In this document: piece after piece, positions 18,345-26,307 of the stretch
Numbering within the stretch: position 1 is the stretch's first letter
How the letters are laid out: each line of letters starts with the position of its first letter
Notes under the pieces: generated by a model
What the model was told of the DNA's origin: nothing
The model's input: only the letters and a program-made list of their open reading frames with translations
Databases searched by the model: none
From: AP-15 sp963785565
GTDB taxonomy: Bacteria; Pseudomonadota; Alphaproteobacteria; ATCC43930; CGMCC-115725
DNA length: 64,000 bases
Direction of reading: 5' to 3'
Assembly: GCA_963785565.1 (NCBI GenBank)
Contig: CAWAVV010000027.1
Coordinates: forward strand, 1-64,000
Made by a program: the position numbers and the translations under genes

Positions 18345-18720
18345 TCATGCGTCATTCCCGCGAAAGCGCGCGAAAGCGGGAACCCAGAGCAACCAAAACC
18401 CCGTTTGCCGCCCTGGACCCCCGCTTACGCGCCAGGGCATGCACACATCTCGTTTTGCGTCAGCGGTCCCCGCGAAAGAGGCCGTCAGAATACCCTCATG
18501 ACGGACAAACTCGTCGTCCCCGCGCACGCGGGACTCGGGGCAAGCGACTGAAATCCCTGGGTTCCCGCTTTCGCGGGAACGACGGGTACGAGCATGAGTC
18601 CGCTCGATTTTTGGGATCGGTGACATTCGCACGCGCGAGGCCAAAATACCATTCCTCCAATCAGATGTGTGCATGCCCTAGCGCTTTCGCGGGGGCGACG
18701 AAGGGATGCGCAATGGGAAC
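18345..18720. repeat. Cluster of palindromic intergenic repeats
   Basis: Several copies of a palindromic unit built on CCCGC...GCGGG occur here, for example a perfect 8-bp stem at 18561-18568/18573-18580 with loop TTTC, and weaker copies near 18350-18385 and 18512-18535. They resemble the palindromic elements scattered between alphaproteobacterial genes and share a layout with the copy at 41685. No gene is supported in this stretch. Confidence 0.65.
18434..18679. repeat. Element bounded by 17-bp perfect inverted repeats
   Basis: AGGGCATGCACACATCT at 18434-18450 is the exact reverse complement of 18663-18679. Similarity continues outwards imperfectly (CCCCGC...GCGCC against CCCCGCGAAAGCGCT). 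The 246-bp unit encloses two of the palindromic repeats and has no gene, so it looks like a small non-autonomous mobile element or composite repeat. Confidence 0.6.
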
Positions 18721-18967
18721 CATCTGTCTGGTTCACACCACTAGCGGATCGGGGGGCGAGCAGGTTCGCTCGGGTTGGATCCTGTCCGTCGTCGTCCGGC
18801 GGGGCTTCCCGACCCCGGCGCAAGCCCCGTCCTCGCCGGGATGCGTCCGCAGAGGCACGGACCCATCTCTTCCTCGCGTCCCCGCCAATGCAACCTGGCT
18901 CCGACATCCCGACAATCCGCTGTAACTCGGCGCGATAGGCCAGTTTGGATGACCATAGGTGGGTGGA

Positions 18968-19039
18968 TTTAGATCCATCTTCGCCAGGTTTAGATTTTTG
19001 ATTGACTTAGATTTAAGTCCTTCTGAAACAGATTTAGAT
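18968..19039 (+). promoter_or_regulatory. TTAGAT motif array upstream of porin copy 1
   Basis: Four TTAGAT motifs lie at 18969, 18990, 19007 and 19034 in an AT-rich pocket 100-170 bases before the first porin copy. Further TTAGAT(C/T) copies occur at 21466, 21572, 21833 and 21883 before the second copy. The recurrence suggests a regulator site or a decayed shared upstream region; the factor is unknown. Confidence 0.3.
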
Positions 19040-19139
19040 CCTTGCCTCCACCTGATTTCAACCGTGGGATGGATAGCTTCGTTCTGTCGGTCTGGCAAAA
19101 TCAACTCCTGATTTAGCGCCCAGCAGGGGTGGGGGAGCA

Positions 19140-20830
19140 ATGACCAGAAAGTGGAATCTCGGCAACGTGGCGGCGATCGGCGGGGCGACCGCGATGGTCG
19201 CCTTGCTGACGGGTCTTTCCGGCGCGCACGCCGACGAGCTCGCCGACCTGCGCGCCAATCAGCAGCTTCTCCAGCAGCGGATCGACCAGCTGGCGCAGGC
19301 CCAGGCCCAGGCGCCCGGCGGCCCGCCGGCGCCGCTGACCGGCGGGGCCGGCGGCGGCCAGGCGTTGACCTTGGGCTACAAGCCGGCGCCGACCGCTCCG
19401 TCGCTGGGCGGCAGCTTTCCGCGGTCGTTTCTGATCCCGGGCACCGACACCTCGATCCGCGTCGGCGGCTTTGTCGACATCACCGCGCTCGACTTTCTGC
19501 AGGGCGCCAACAGTGGGAACCCCGGCACCCCCAGCTCCAACGCCGGCCAAAACGGCAACCTTCCCGGGCTACCGATCGGCGAAGCCTTCATCCCCGGCGC
19601 GGCCAATGGCGGCGTCGTCGCGCAATCGCTCAACCATTCGCGCGGCAACGGCGTGTTCATGTTCAGCCCGCAGCAATCGCGGCTCGACATCGAGACGCGC
19701 ACCCCGACGGCCTGGGGCGAGTCGCGGACGTTTTTCGCCTTCGACTGGGCCGGCGGCAACGGTTTCAGCGCCCTGAGCGTGCAGCAGGCCGGCGGCGACA
19801 GCCTGATCCCGCGCCTCCGCTTCGCCTATGGCACGTTGGGCGGGTTCCTCGGCGGCCAGGCCCTCTCGAACTTCTCCGATGCCGATGCCGACACCGAATC
19901 GATGGAGTTCGGCGGCGCGATGGGCTCGACCGGCGGCCAGCGCATCCCGCAGGTGCGCTACACCCTTGCCGGTCCGTATGGCAGCGCCTTCTCGGTGTCG
20001 GCCGAACAACCGATCACCGGCATCATCGTGCCGAGCGGCACGATATCCAACGACCAAGTGCTCGCTCCAGCGCGTTCGGCGCCACCAGCCCGGCGGCCCC
20101 GCTGGTCCCCGCGAGCTTCTGCAACGGCGTCCCCTGCACCGGGAGCGGGATGTCACCGGGACCACCGACGCAGGCCAACCCGGCCCAGACCAGGGCGCCC
20201 ACCCTGACCGCCGCCTCCTATTGGTCGCAGCCCTGGGGGCATATCGACTTTGCCGCCATGACTGATGCCGCTGTTTGTCAATGACGGCCGTTTCGTCAGC
20301 CAGGAATTTCCTCGGCTATGGCGGGCACATCTCCGGCGACGTGCACCCCGGCTGGTTCGGCTAGGACGAAGGACGATTTCCTGTTCAGCGCCGTCCTTGG
20401 CGAGGGGACCGGCCCCTATACCAGCGGCGGGTTGGCCACCGCGTTCTCGCTGGCGAGCAACTTCAGCGTCACCACCTCGTGCGCGACGCCGACGCCGACT
20501 TGCACGGGTTTGGCGGCAGCCTCGAACATCCTGGTCAAGCCGATCTTCGGGTACAGCATGAACGGCGGCTACCAGCATTGGTGGACGCCGAACCTGCGGT
20601 CGACCATCGCCGCCGGCAATTGGTCCCAAGCCGTCCCCTCGCAGATCATCGGGCCGACCGAGTCCAACTCGGCGAACAAGCAGCTGTGGAACGCCTTCGT
20701 CAATCTGGTGTGGAACCCGGTCGCGTTCATCACCACCGGCGTCGAATACATGTATGGCAAGCGCTACGTCGTCTCGAACGCGAATGGCCAGGAACATGTG
20801 CTGATCGCCAAGTGGCGCGTGGCTTTCTAA
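19140..20830 (+). pseudogene. DcaP-like outer-membrane porin, copy 1, frameshifted
   Basis: The N-terminus is intact: a signal peptide ending near AHADE, a short coiled coil (ELADLRANQQLLQQRIDQLAQ) and a beta-rich porin body of the DcaP type (IRVGGFVDITALDF; SRLDIETRTPTAWGESRTFFAF). Compared with copy 2 the frame breaks near 20062, at 20264 (one extra base in ATGACTGATG), at 20305 (extra T) and near 20362 (extra A). The last 170 codons then continue to a normal end, FITTGVEYMYGKRYVVSN...KWRVAF. Either the gene is dead or the repeat was poorly assembled. Confidence 0.8.
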
Positions 20831-20897
20831 AGAAGAGCCCCACTGATCTCGGCACCTGGCGTCGTGGTCAGCTGATCTTCATCCGGACGAGCAGCCG

Positions 20898-21383
20898 ATG
20901 ATCGAGCTCATCGAAGATCTTCCCAGGAATGTCGTCGGCATCTCGGTCAAGGGCCGGGTGACAAAGCGGGAATGCCACGAAATCCTGACACCGGCGGTGC
21001 GGGAATCACTCAAGTGGCGCGAGAAGAGTTGTCTCTACTACGAACTCGGCTCGCGTTTCCCGGGCGCCGGATGGGACGATCTCGACCTCGGGTTCGAACA
21101 CGCGTCGCGCTGTGAGCGGATCGCGATCGTAACCGACATCGCCTGGGTCAAGCTGACGGTAAAAGCAATTCGATTTCTGATACCCGGCGAAATCCGCGTA
21201 TTCACGACGATCGAAGCCCCGGATGCGCGCGCTGGATCACCGCGCGTCCCGGATCCCAGGCGGATATCGACGCACCCCGGTCAGGCGACTTCACCCATTA
21301 CGGCGCGTGCGCGGCTGCCGCGTCGCCGAAGCCTGACGCGCACGAAACAGCTGAACAGAGCCAGCGAGAGTTGGATTGCCTAG
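20898..21383 (+). CDS. SpoIIAA/STAS-like protein, copy 1, C-terminus frameshifted
   Basis: A small soluble protein of the SpoIIAA-like (STAS/SEC14) superfamily, starting MIELIEDLPRNVVGISVKG and reaching IRVFTTIEAPDARA at about residue 111, where the family domain ends. A missing C near 21231 relative to copy 2 shifts the tail out of frame; in the other frame the protein would end near 21388. Function is unknown, though such domains often bind lipids or regulators. It lies 67 bases after the porin and is duplicated together with it. Confidence 0.7.
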   Translation: MIELIEDLPRNVVGISVKGRVTKRECHEILTPAVRESLKWREKSCLYYELGSRFPGAGWDDLDLGFEHASRCERIAIVTDIAWVKLTVKAIRFLIPGEIRVFTTIEAPDARAGSPRVPDPRRISTHPGQATSPITARARLPRRRSLTRTKQLNRASESWIA

Positions 21384-21972
21384 AGTGAGGGAGATTGGGG
21401 AGGGGGAGAGGAGAGAGTGTAGGGGAGTGGGAGGTTGGGTAGGGTGTGGTATGTAGAGGGGGGATTTAGATCTGATCAATTTAGGATAGATGCGCAGATC
21501 GCGCTGCAGTGATTATGCTAAGCAGCCCTCAAAGGGTGCACGGTGCGGGGCTGCTGAAAATGTATTCGACCTTAGATCAGCGCATTGGATGTGGTAAGAG
21601 GGCTCCGGCAGACCCCGCGGCTCGGCGGGGTGTGCGCTATAAGGAGTAGTTGCAGAGCGACGGGGCTAAGGCGTCAATTGGCGTTCCTTTCAACGTCATA
21701 GAGGCGCATTACATCTATAGAAGTAAGACTGTTGATTGCTAGATGGGCATTCTTTCAACTGAAACGTTTACTCTGGGCTGGGCAATGTTACGCATCAGAA
21801 CAGGAAATAGACATTGTATATGATATGTAAAGTTAGATCTTTGTATTAGAGCGACGGATGATATGCCAGATAATGCGAATCGTTAGATTCTGATAGACGA
21901 TGGATAGTGTGTTTGTTTGCCCGGCCCTCATTATCAACTGGTGATTTAGCAGCCAGGAGGGGTGGGGGAGCG
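21384..21972. other. Low-GC spacer between the two duplicated units, with a purine-rich tract
   Basis: About 560 bases unlike the surrounding high-GC DNA. The first part (21386-21466) is almost only G and A with some T on the plus strand (GGGAGATTGGGGAGGGGGAG and similar). The rest is AT-richer and contains TTAGAT motifs and a short hairpin (ACCCCGC/GCGGGGT near 21615-21634). No gene is supported. It may be the remnant of the duplication event or inserted DNA. Confidence 0.5.
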
Positions 21973-23654
21973 ATGACCAGAAAGCGGAATATCGGCAACG
22001 TGGTGGCGATCGGCGGGGCGACCGCGATGGTCGCTTGCTGACGGGTCTTTCCGGCGCGCACGCGACGAGCTCGCCGATCTGCGCGCAAATCAGCAGCTTC
22101 TCCAGCAGCGGATCGACCAGCTTGCCCAGGCCCAGGCGCCTGGCGGCCGCGCGTGCGCGCGCCGGCGGCGGGGCCGGCGGCGGCCAGGCGTTGACCTTGG
22201 GCTACAAGCCGGCGCCGACCGCTCCGTCGCTGGGCGGCAGCTTTCCGCGGTCGTTTCTGATCCCGGGCACCGACACCTCGATCCGCGTCGGCGGCTTTGT
22301 CGACATCACCGCGCTCGACTTTCTGCAGGGCGCCAACAGTGGGAACCCCGGCACCCCCACCTCCAACGCCGGCCAAAACGGCAACCTTCCCGGGCTACCG
22401 ATCGGCGAAGCCTTCATCCCCGGCGCGGCCAATGGCGGCGTCGTCGCGCAATCGCTCAACCATTCGCGCGGCAACGGCGTGTTCATGTTCAGCCCGCAGC
22501 AATCGCGGCTCGACATCGAGACGCGCACCCCGACGGCCTGGGGCGAGTCGCGGACGTTTTTCGCCTTCGACTGGGCCGGTGGCAACGGTTTCAGCGCCCT
22601 GAGCGTGCAGCAGGCCGGCGGCGACAGCCTGATCCCGCGCCTCCGCTTCGCCTATGGCACGTTGGGCGGGTTCCTCGGCGGCCAGGCCCTCTCGAACTTC
22701 TCCGATGCCGATGCCGACACCGAATCGATGGAGTTCGGCGGCGCGATGGGCTCGACCGGCGGCCAGCGTATCCCGCAAGTGCGCTACACCCTTGCCGGTC
22801 CGTACGGCAGCGCCTTCTCGGTGTCGGCTGAACAACCGATCACCGGCATCATCGTGCCGGCCGGCACTATATCCAACGACCAAGTTCTCTCCGGCGCGGC
22901 CAACGGTCAATCCTCCCCGGTGGCCCCGCTGGTCCCCTCTGGGTCCTTCTGCAACGGCGTCCCCTGCACCGGGAGCGGGATTACGGCGACGACCGTACAG
23001 GCCAACCCGGCCCAGACCAGGGCGCCCACCCTGACCGCCGCCTCGTATTGGTCGCAGCCCTGGGGGCATGTCGACTTTGCCGCCATGATGATGCCGCTGT
23101 TCGTCAATGACGGCCGTTTCGTCAGCCAGGAATTCCTCGGCTATGGCGGGCACATCTCCGGCGATGTGCACCCCGGCTGGTTCGGCTGGACGAAGGACGA
23201 TTTCCTGTTCAGCGGCGTCCTTGGCGAGGGGACCGGCCCCTATACCAGCGGCGGGTTGGCCACCGCGTTCTCGCTGGCAAGCAACTTCAGCGTCACCACC
23301 TCGTGCGCGACGCCGACGCCGACTTGCACCGGCCTGGCAGCAGCCTCGAACATCCTGATCAAGCCGATCTTCGGGTACAGCATGAACGGCGGCTACCAGC
23401 ATTGGTGGACGCCGAACCTGCGGTCGACCATCGCCGCCGGCAATTGGTCCCAGGCCGTCCCCTCGCAGCTCATCGGGCCGGGTGAATCCAACTCGGCGAA
23501 CAAGCAGCTATGGAACGCCTTTGTCAACCTGGTGTGGAACCCGGTCGCGTTCATCACCACCGGCGTCGAGTACATGTATGGCAAGCGCTACGTCGTCTCG
23601 AACGCGCATGGCCAGGAACAGGTGCTGATCGCCAAGTGGCGCGTGGCCTTCTAA
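21973..23654 (+). CDS. DcaP-like outer-membrane porin, copy 2, N-terminus frameshifted
   Basis: The second copy of the porin. From about residue 50 onward the frame is open and complete (GGGQALTLGYKPAPTAPSLGG to KWRVAF at 23654). The 5' end is damaged: relative to copy 1 a C is missing at about 22034 and another near 22064, and a GC-rich stretch near 22145 differs, so the ATG at 21973 with its signal peptide is out of frame with the body. The damage is the mirror image of copy 1, where the 5' end is sound. Outer-membrane uptake of small solutes is the family role. Confidence 0.8.
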
Positions 23655-23723
23655 AGAAAAGGCCAACTGATATCCCGGCACGTGGCGTCGAGGTCAGCTG
23701 ATCTTCATCCGGACGAGCAGCCG

Positions 23724-24236
23724 ATGATCGAGCTCATCGAAGATCTTCCCAGGAACGTCGTCGGCATCTCGGTCAAGGGCCGGGTGACAAAGCGGGAATG
23801 CCACGAAATCCTGACACCGGCGGTGCGGGAATCACTCAAGTGGCGCGAGAAGAGTCGTCTCTACTACGAACTCGGCTCGCGTTTCCCGGGCGCCGGATGG
23901 GACGATCTCGATCTCGGGTTCGAGCACGCGTCGCGCTGTGAGCGGATCGCGATCGTAACCGACATCGCCTGGGTCAGGCTGACGGTAAAAGCAATTCGAT
24001 TTCTGATACCCGGCGAAATCCGCGTGTTCGCGACGATCGAAGCCCCGGATGCGCGCGCCTGGATCATCGCCCGTCCCGGATCCCAGGCCGATCTCGACGC
24101 CGCAGCACCAGCTCAGGCGCACTTCATCCCATTACGGCGCGTGCGCCGGCTGCCGCGTCGCCGAACGCCCCCGTCGGCCGCAAGACAACAGCCGAACAGA
24201 GCCAGACCACGAGAAACTCAGATCCGCTTGAGCTGA
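23724..24236 (+). CDS. SpoIIAA/STAS-like protein, copy 2
   Basis: The same protein as at 20898, about 170 codons here, with the domain intact from MIELIEDLPRNVVGISVKG through DARAWIIARPGSQADL. The Arg/Pro-rich tail after residue 130 looks unnatural, and another frame gives a more protein-like end near 24231, so a further indel near 24125 is possible. The start codon and 5' context are identical to copy 1. Confidence 0.7.
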   Translation: MIELIEDLPRNVVGISVKGRVTKRECHEILTPAVRESLKWREKSRLYYELGSRFPGAGWDDLDLGFEHASRCERIAIVTDIAWVRLTVKAIRFLIPGEIRVFATIEAPDARAWIIARPGSQADLDAAAPAQAHFIPLRRVRRLPRRRTPPSAARQQPNRARPRETQIRLS

Positions 24237-24497
24237 ACGATCCCTTGGGCTGTGTTGGGGCGAGATATCGAGCGCGCGTCTGTCTCCGCACCGCCGAATG
24301 TAACCCCCGCTACCCGGCTTAGTCGACTGACCTTTCAAAATCGCGAAAACGGCTTTCGAGTTCAGCTGGCGCCGAACGCGTGCTGTCGCTGCACCCACTA
24401 AAGGACCAGGCACCGCGCAGCGACCGGCCGAAGCCGATCTGACGCGAGGCGGCGATTGCGCTAGGATGGCGGATCGAGCCACCGCCGGGAGGACGTC

Positions 24498-25559
24498 ATG
24501 GCCGCCGAGCACAGCAAACATCCGATCGTCCATTTCGTCGGCAGTATTCCGCTGCCGGATGCCGATGCCGTGTTCCGTACTCTCGCCGAAGCGGCGGGGC
24601 CTTATCTGCTGCGCCTGCCCGATGGCGAGACCGGAATCCGGAAGACCTGGATCCGTTTTCTGCAAACTGTTCTTGCCGAAAACCCGGCAATCGAGGTCGC
24701 GACTGACGTGCCGCCCTTCAAGTTCACGCAATGGGACGGCAAGGTGTTGCGTGAAATCCCGCGTCTTCGCATCAAGCCCGGCGCCAAGCCTGATCCCGAC
24801 ACGTTCAAAACCGGCTATGCCGAGATGGCAATCGCGTCCTGGAGCTTGTTCGAACGCCTGCAGAAGGCCGGCGTCATTCCCGCGAACGTGAAATTTCAGG
24901 TTTCGCTCCCGACGCCGATCGCCCCAACCTACAACAACATGGCGCCATCGGACCGCCCGGCGCTGTTACCCGTGCTCACAGCGCATTTTATCGGCGAGGT
25001 CGAGAGGATCGCCGCGGCAATACCCAATGATCGCCTCGCCGTGCAATGGGACGTGTGCCAGGAAGTTCTGGCCTGGGAAGGGTATTACGAAACGGGGCCG
25101 GTCGATTTCCGCAACGAGACAATCGACGTATTGACCGAGATCGGCGACGCGGTACCCACCGCGATCGAGCTCGGCTACCACCTCTGCTACGGCAGCCCGG
25201 CCGACGAGCATTGCGTGCAGCCCAAGGACATGGGCATCATGGTCGAGATGACCAATGCGGTCGTCCGCGGGGTCGAGCGCCCGATCCAATTCTTCCACAT
25301 GCCGGTCCCCAAGAGCCGGACCGATGACGGCTATTTCGCGCCCCTCGAAAATCTGCAGCTGCCCGCGGAGACGGAGCTTTATCTCGGCCTCATTCATCAC
25401 GACGATGGGCAAGGCGATGCGGCCCGGCTGGCTGCGGCCCGGCGCCATGGACGCGTCAGCGGCGTCGCCACGGAATGTGGGATGGCGCGCGGCGATCCGG
25501 GGCGGCTGCCCTCACTCCTCGCGGCGCATGTCCGTGCCGCCCAATTCGCAGGTTGTTGA
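24498..25559 (+). CDS. MetE-like (cobalamin-independent methionine synthase/UROD-fold) protein
   Basis: A 353-residue single-domain protein resembling the C-terminal catalytic half of MetE. HLC at His228/Cys230 (GYHLCYG) and Cys327 in ATECGMARG correspond to the zinc ligands that activate the thiol substrate in MetE. It lacks the N-terminal half of full MetE. Stand-alone relatives include methyltransferases using methylated corrinoid or folate donors, and uncharacterised proteins, so the substrate is unknown. ATG 24498 follows GGGAGG. It is isolated, convergent with the DUF4167 gene. Confidence 0.75.
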   Translation: MAAEHSKHPIVHFVGSIPLPDADAVFRTLAEAAGPYLLRLPDGETGIRKTWIRFLQTVLAENPAIEVATDVPPFKFTQWDGKVLREIPRLRIKPGAKPDPDTFKTGYAEMAIASWSLFERLQKAGVIPANVKFQVSLPTPIAPTYNNMAPSDRPALLPVLTAHFIGEVERIAAAIPNDRLAVQWDVCQEVLAWEGYYETGPVDFRNETIDVLTEIGDAVPTAIELGYHLCYGSPADEHCVQPKDMGIMVEMTNAVVRGVERPIQFFHMPVPKSRTDDGYFAPLENLQLPAETELYLGLIHHDDGQGDAARLAAARRHGRVSGVATECGMARGDPGRLPSLLAAHVRAAQFAGC

Positions 25560-25607
25560 GATTATCCAAGCTCGCTCGCGGCAGGCGTCCGCTGCCGTCC
25601 CTGGATT

Positions 25608-26021
25608 TCAGTGCGTTGAATTCTCCGAGGAAGCAGGATCGTCGCCGTCCCACTGGGGTTGGAAGCGGTCCACCTCGACTTCTCTCGGTTCCGCTTCGGA
25701 TGAGTTCCTCTCGACGTCGGCTGGCGTGCTCGGCCGTGGCGTCGCCCCCTGCTGATTGCCCTCGCGGCGTGCGTTGTTGATGCGGAAATAGTGCTCCGCG
25801 TGCTGGTAGAAATTCTCCGCGGCAATTCGATCGCCGCCCGCCGTTGCTTCGCGCGCCAAGGCGAGGTAGCGCTCGAATATTTGATAGGCGCTGCCGCGGA
25901 TCTTGACGTTGGGTCCGTTGCTGTCGAATGTCTGGCTGTTTTGCGGAGTTCTAGGTTGCTGTTTAAACGGGCGGTTTGCGTTAAAACGCCCGCGAGGCCG
26001 CTGATCTGGTCCTGATCTCAT
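25608..26021 (-). CDS. DUF4167 domain protein
   Basis: A 137-residue alphaproteobacterial protein. The conserved core NVKIRGSAYQIFERYLALAREA, followed by DRIAAENFYQHAEHYFRI, marks DUF4167. It is flanked by a basic, Asn/Gln/Arg-rich N-terminus and an acidic disordered tail. Family members are suspected to bind nucleic acid; no function is established that I know of. Confidence 0.85.
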   Translation of the reverse strand: MRSGPDQRPRGRFNANRPFKQQPRTPQNSQTFDSNGPNVKIRGSAYQIFERYLALAREATAGGDRIAAENFYQHAEHYFRINNARREGNQQGATPRPSTPADVERNSSEAEPREVEVDRFQPQWDGDDPASSENSTH

Positions 26022-26139
26022 GTCATCCGTGATGCTGGGATTGGTCCGGCCACCTTAGCCGCGCGGGACCACCAGCGCGATAGTCTGCTCTTTGGTCGGC
26101 TGTGGCAACATCGTTCGACGGCCTTAATTCCGTGGACAG

Positions 26140-26307
26140 TTGGAGGGCGGAGTTCCGACGCCTGAGGATGTCGAAGATCCACCCGCGCTCGCCGAATCTG
26201 GGAAATTTCGGTCAACATCCGCCGATGCGCCGGAAATTCGCATATTGCCCTTATTCTCGCGACGATGTCTGCGTAAGGACGAGGTAGTGCTCAGGGTGCG
26301 GCAATGA
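26140..26307 (+). CDS. Possible small ORF coupled to the co-polymerase gene
   Basis: A 55-codon frame from TTG 26140 ends at a TGA overlapping the ATG of the next gene (ATGA). Its translation (LEGGVPTPEDVEDPPALAES...) looks protein-like. It could be a leader peptide or the remnant of an upstream gene; no homology is recognised. Confidence 0.25.
   Translation: MEGGVPTPEDVEDPPALAESGKFRSTSADAPEIRILPLFSRRCLRKDEVVLRVRQ

Larger units (their letters stand above)
19102..24212 (+). repeat. Tandem duplication of a porin-STAS unit
   Basis: Segment 19102-21370 and segment 21935-24212 are near-identical, with an offset of about 2.83 kb. Each carries a ribosome site, a DcaP-like porin and a SpoIIAA-like gene in the same order. 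The two units are separated by about 560 bases of unrelated, lower-GC DNA. Divergence is mostly single substitutions and single-base indels, which points to recent duplication. Confidence 0.85.

Noticed and set aside
18347..18925. Open frames of 60-190 codons across the repeat cluster
   Set aside because: They are translations of palindromic repeats, rich in RGND-type peptides (SRFRGND) that commonly arise from such repeats.
21613..21640. Hairpin ACCCCGC/GCGGGGT as a terminator or small RNA
   Set aside because: No gene ends nearby, there is no T run, and the surrounding spacer is of uncertain quality.
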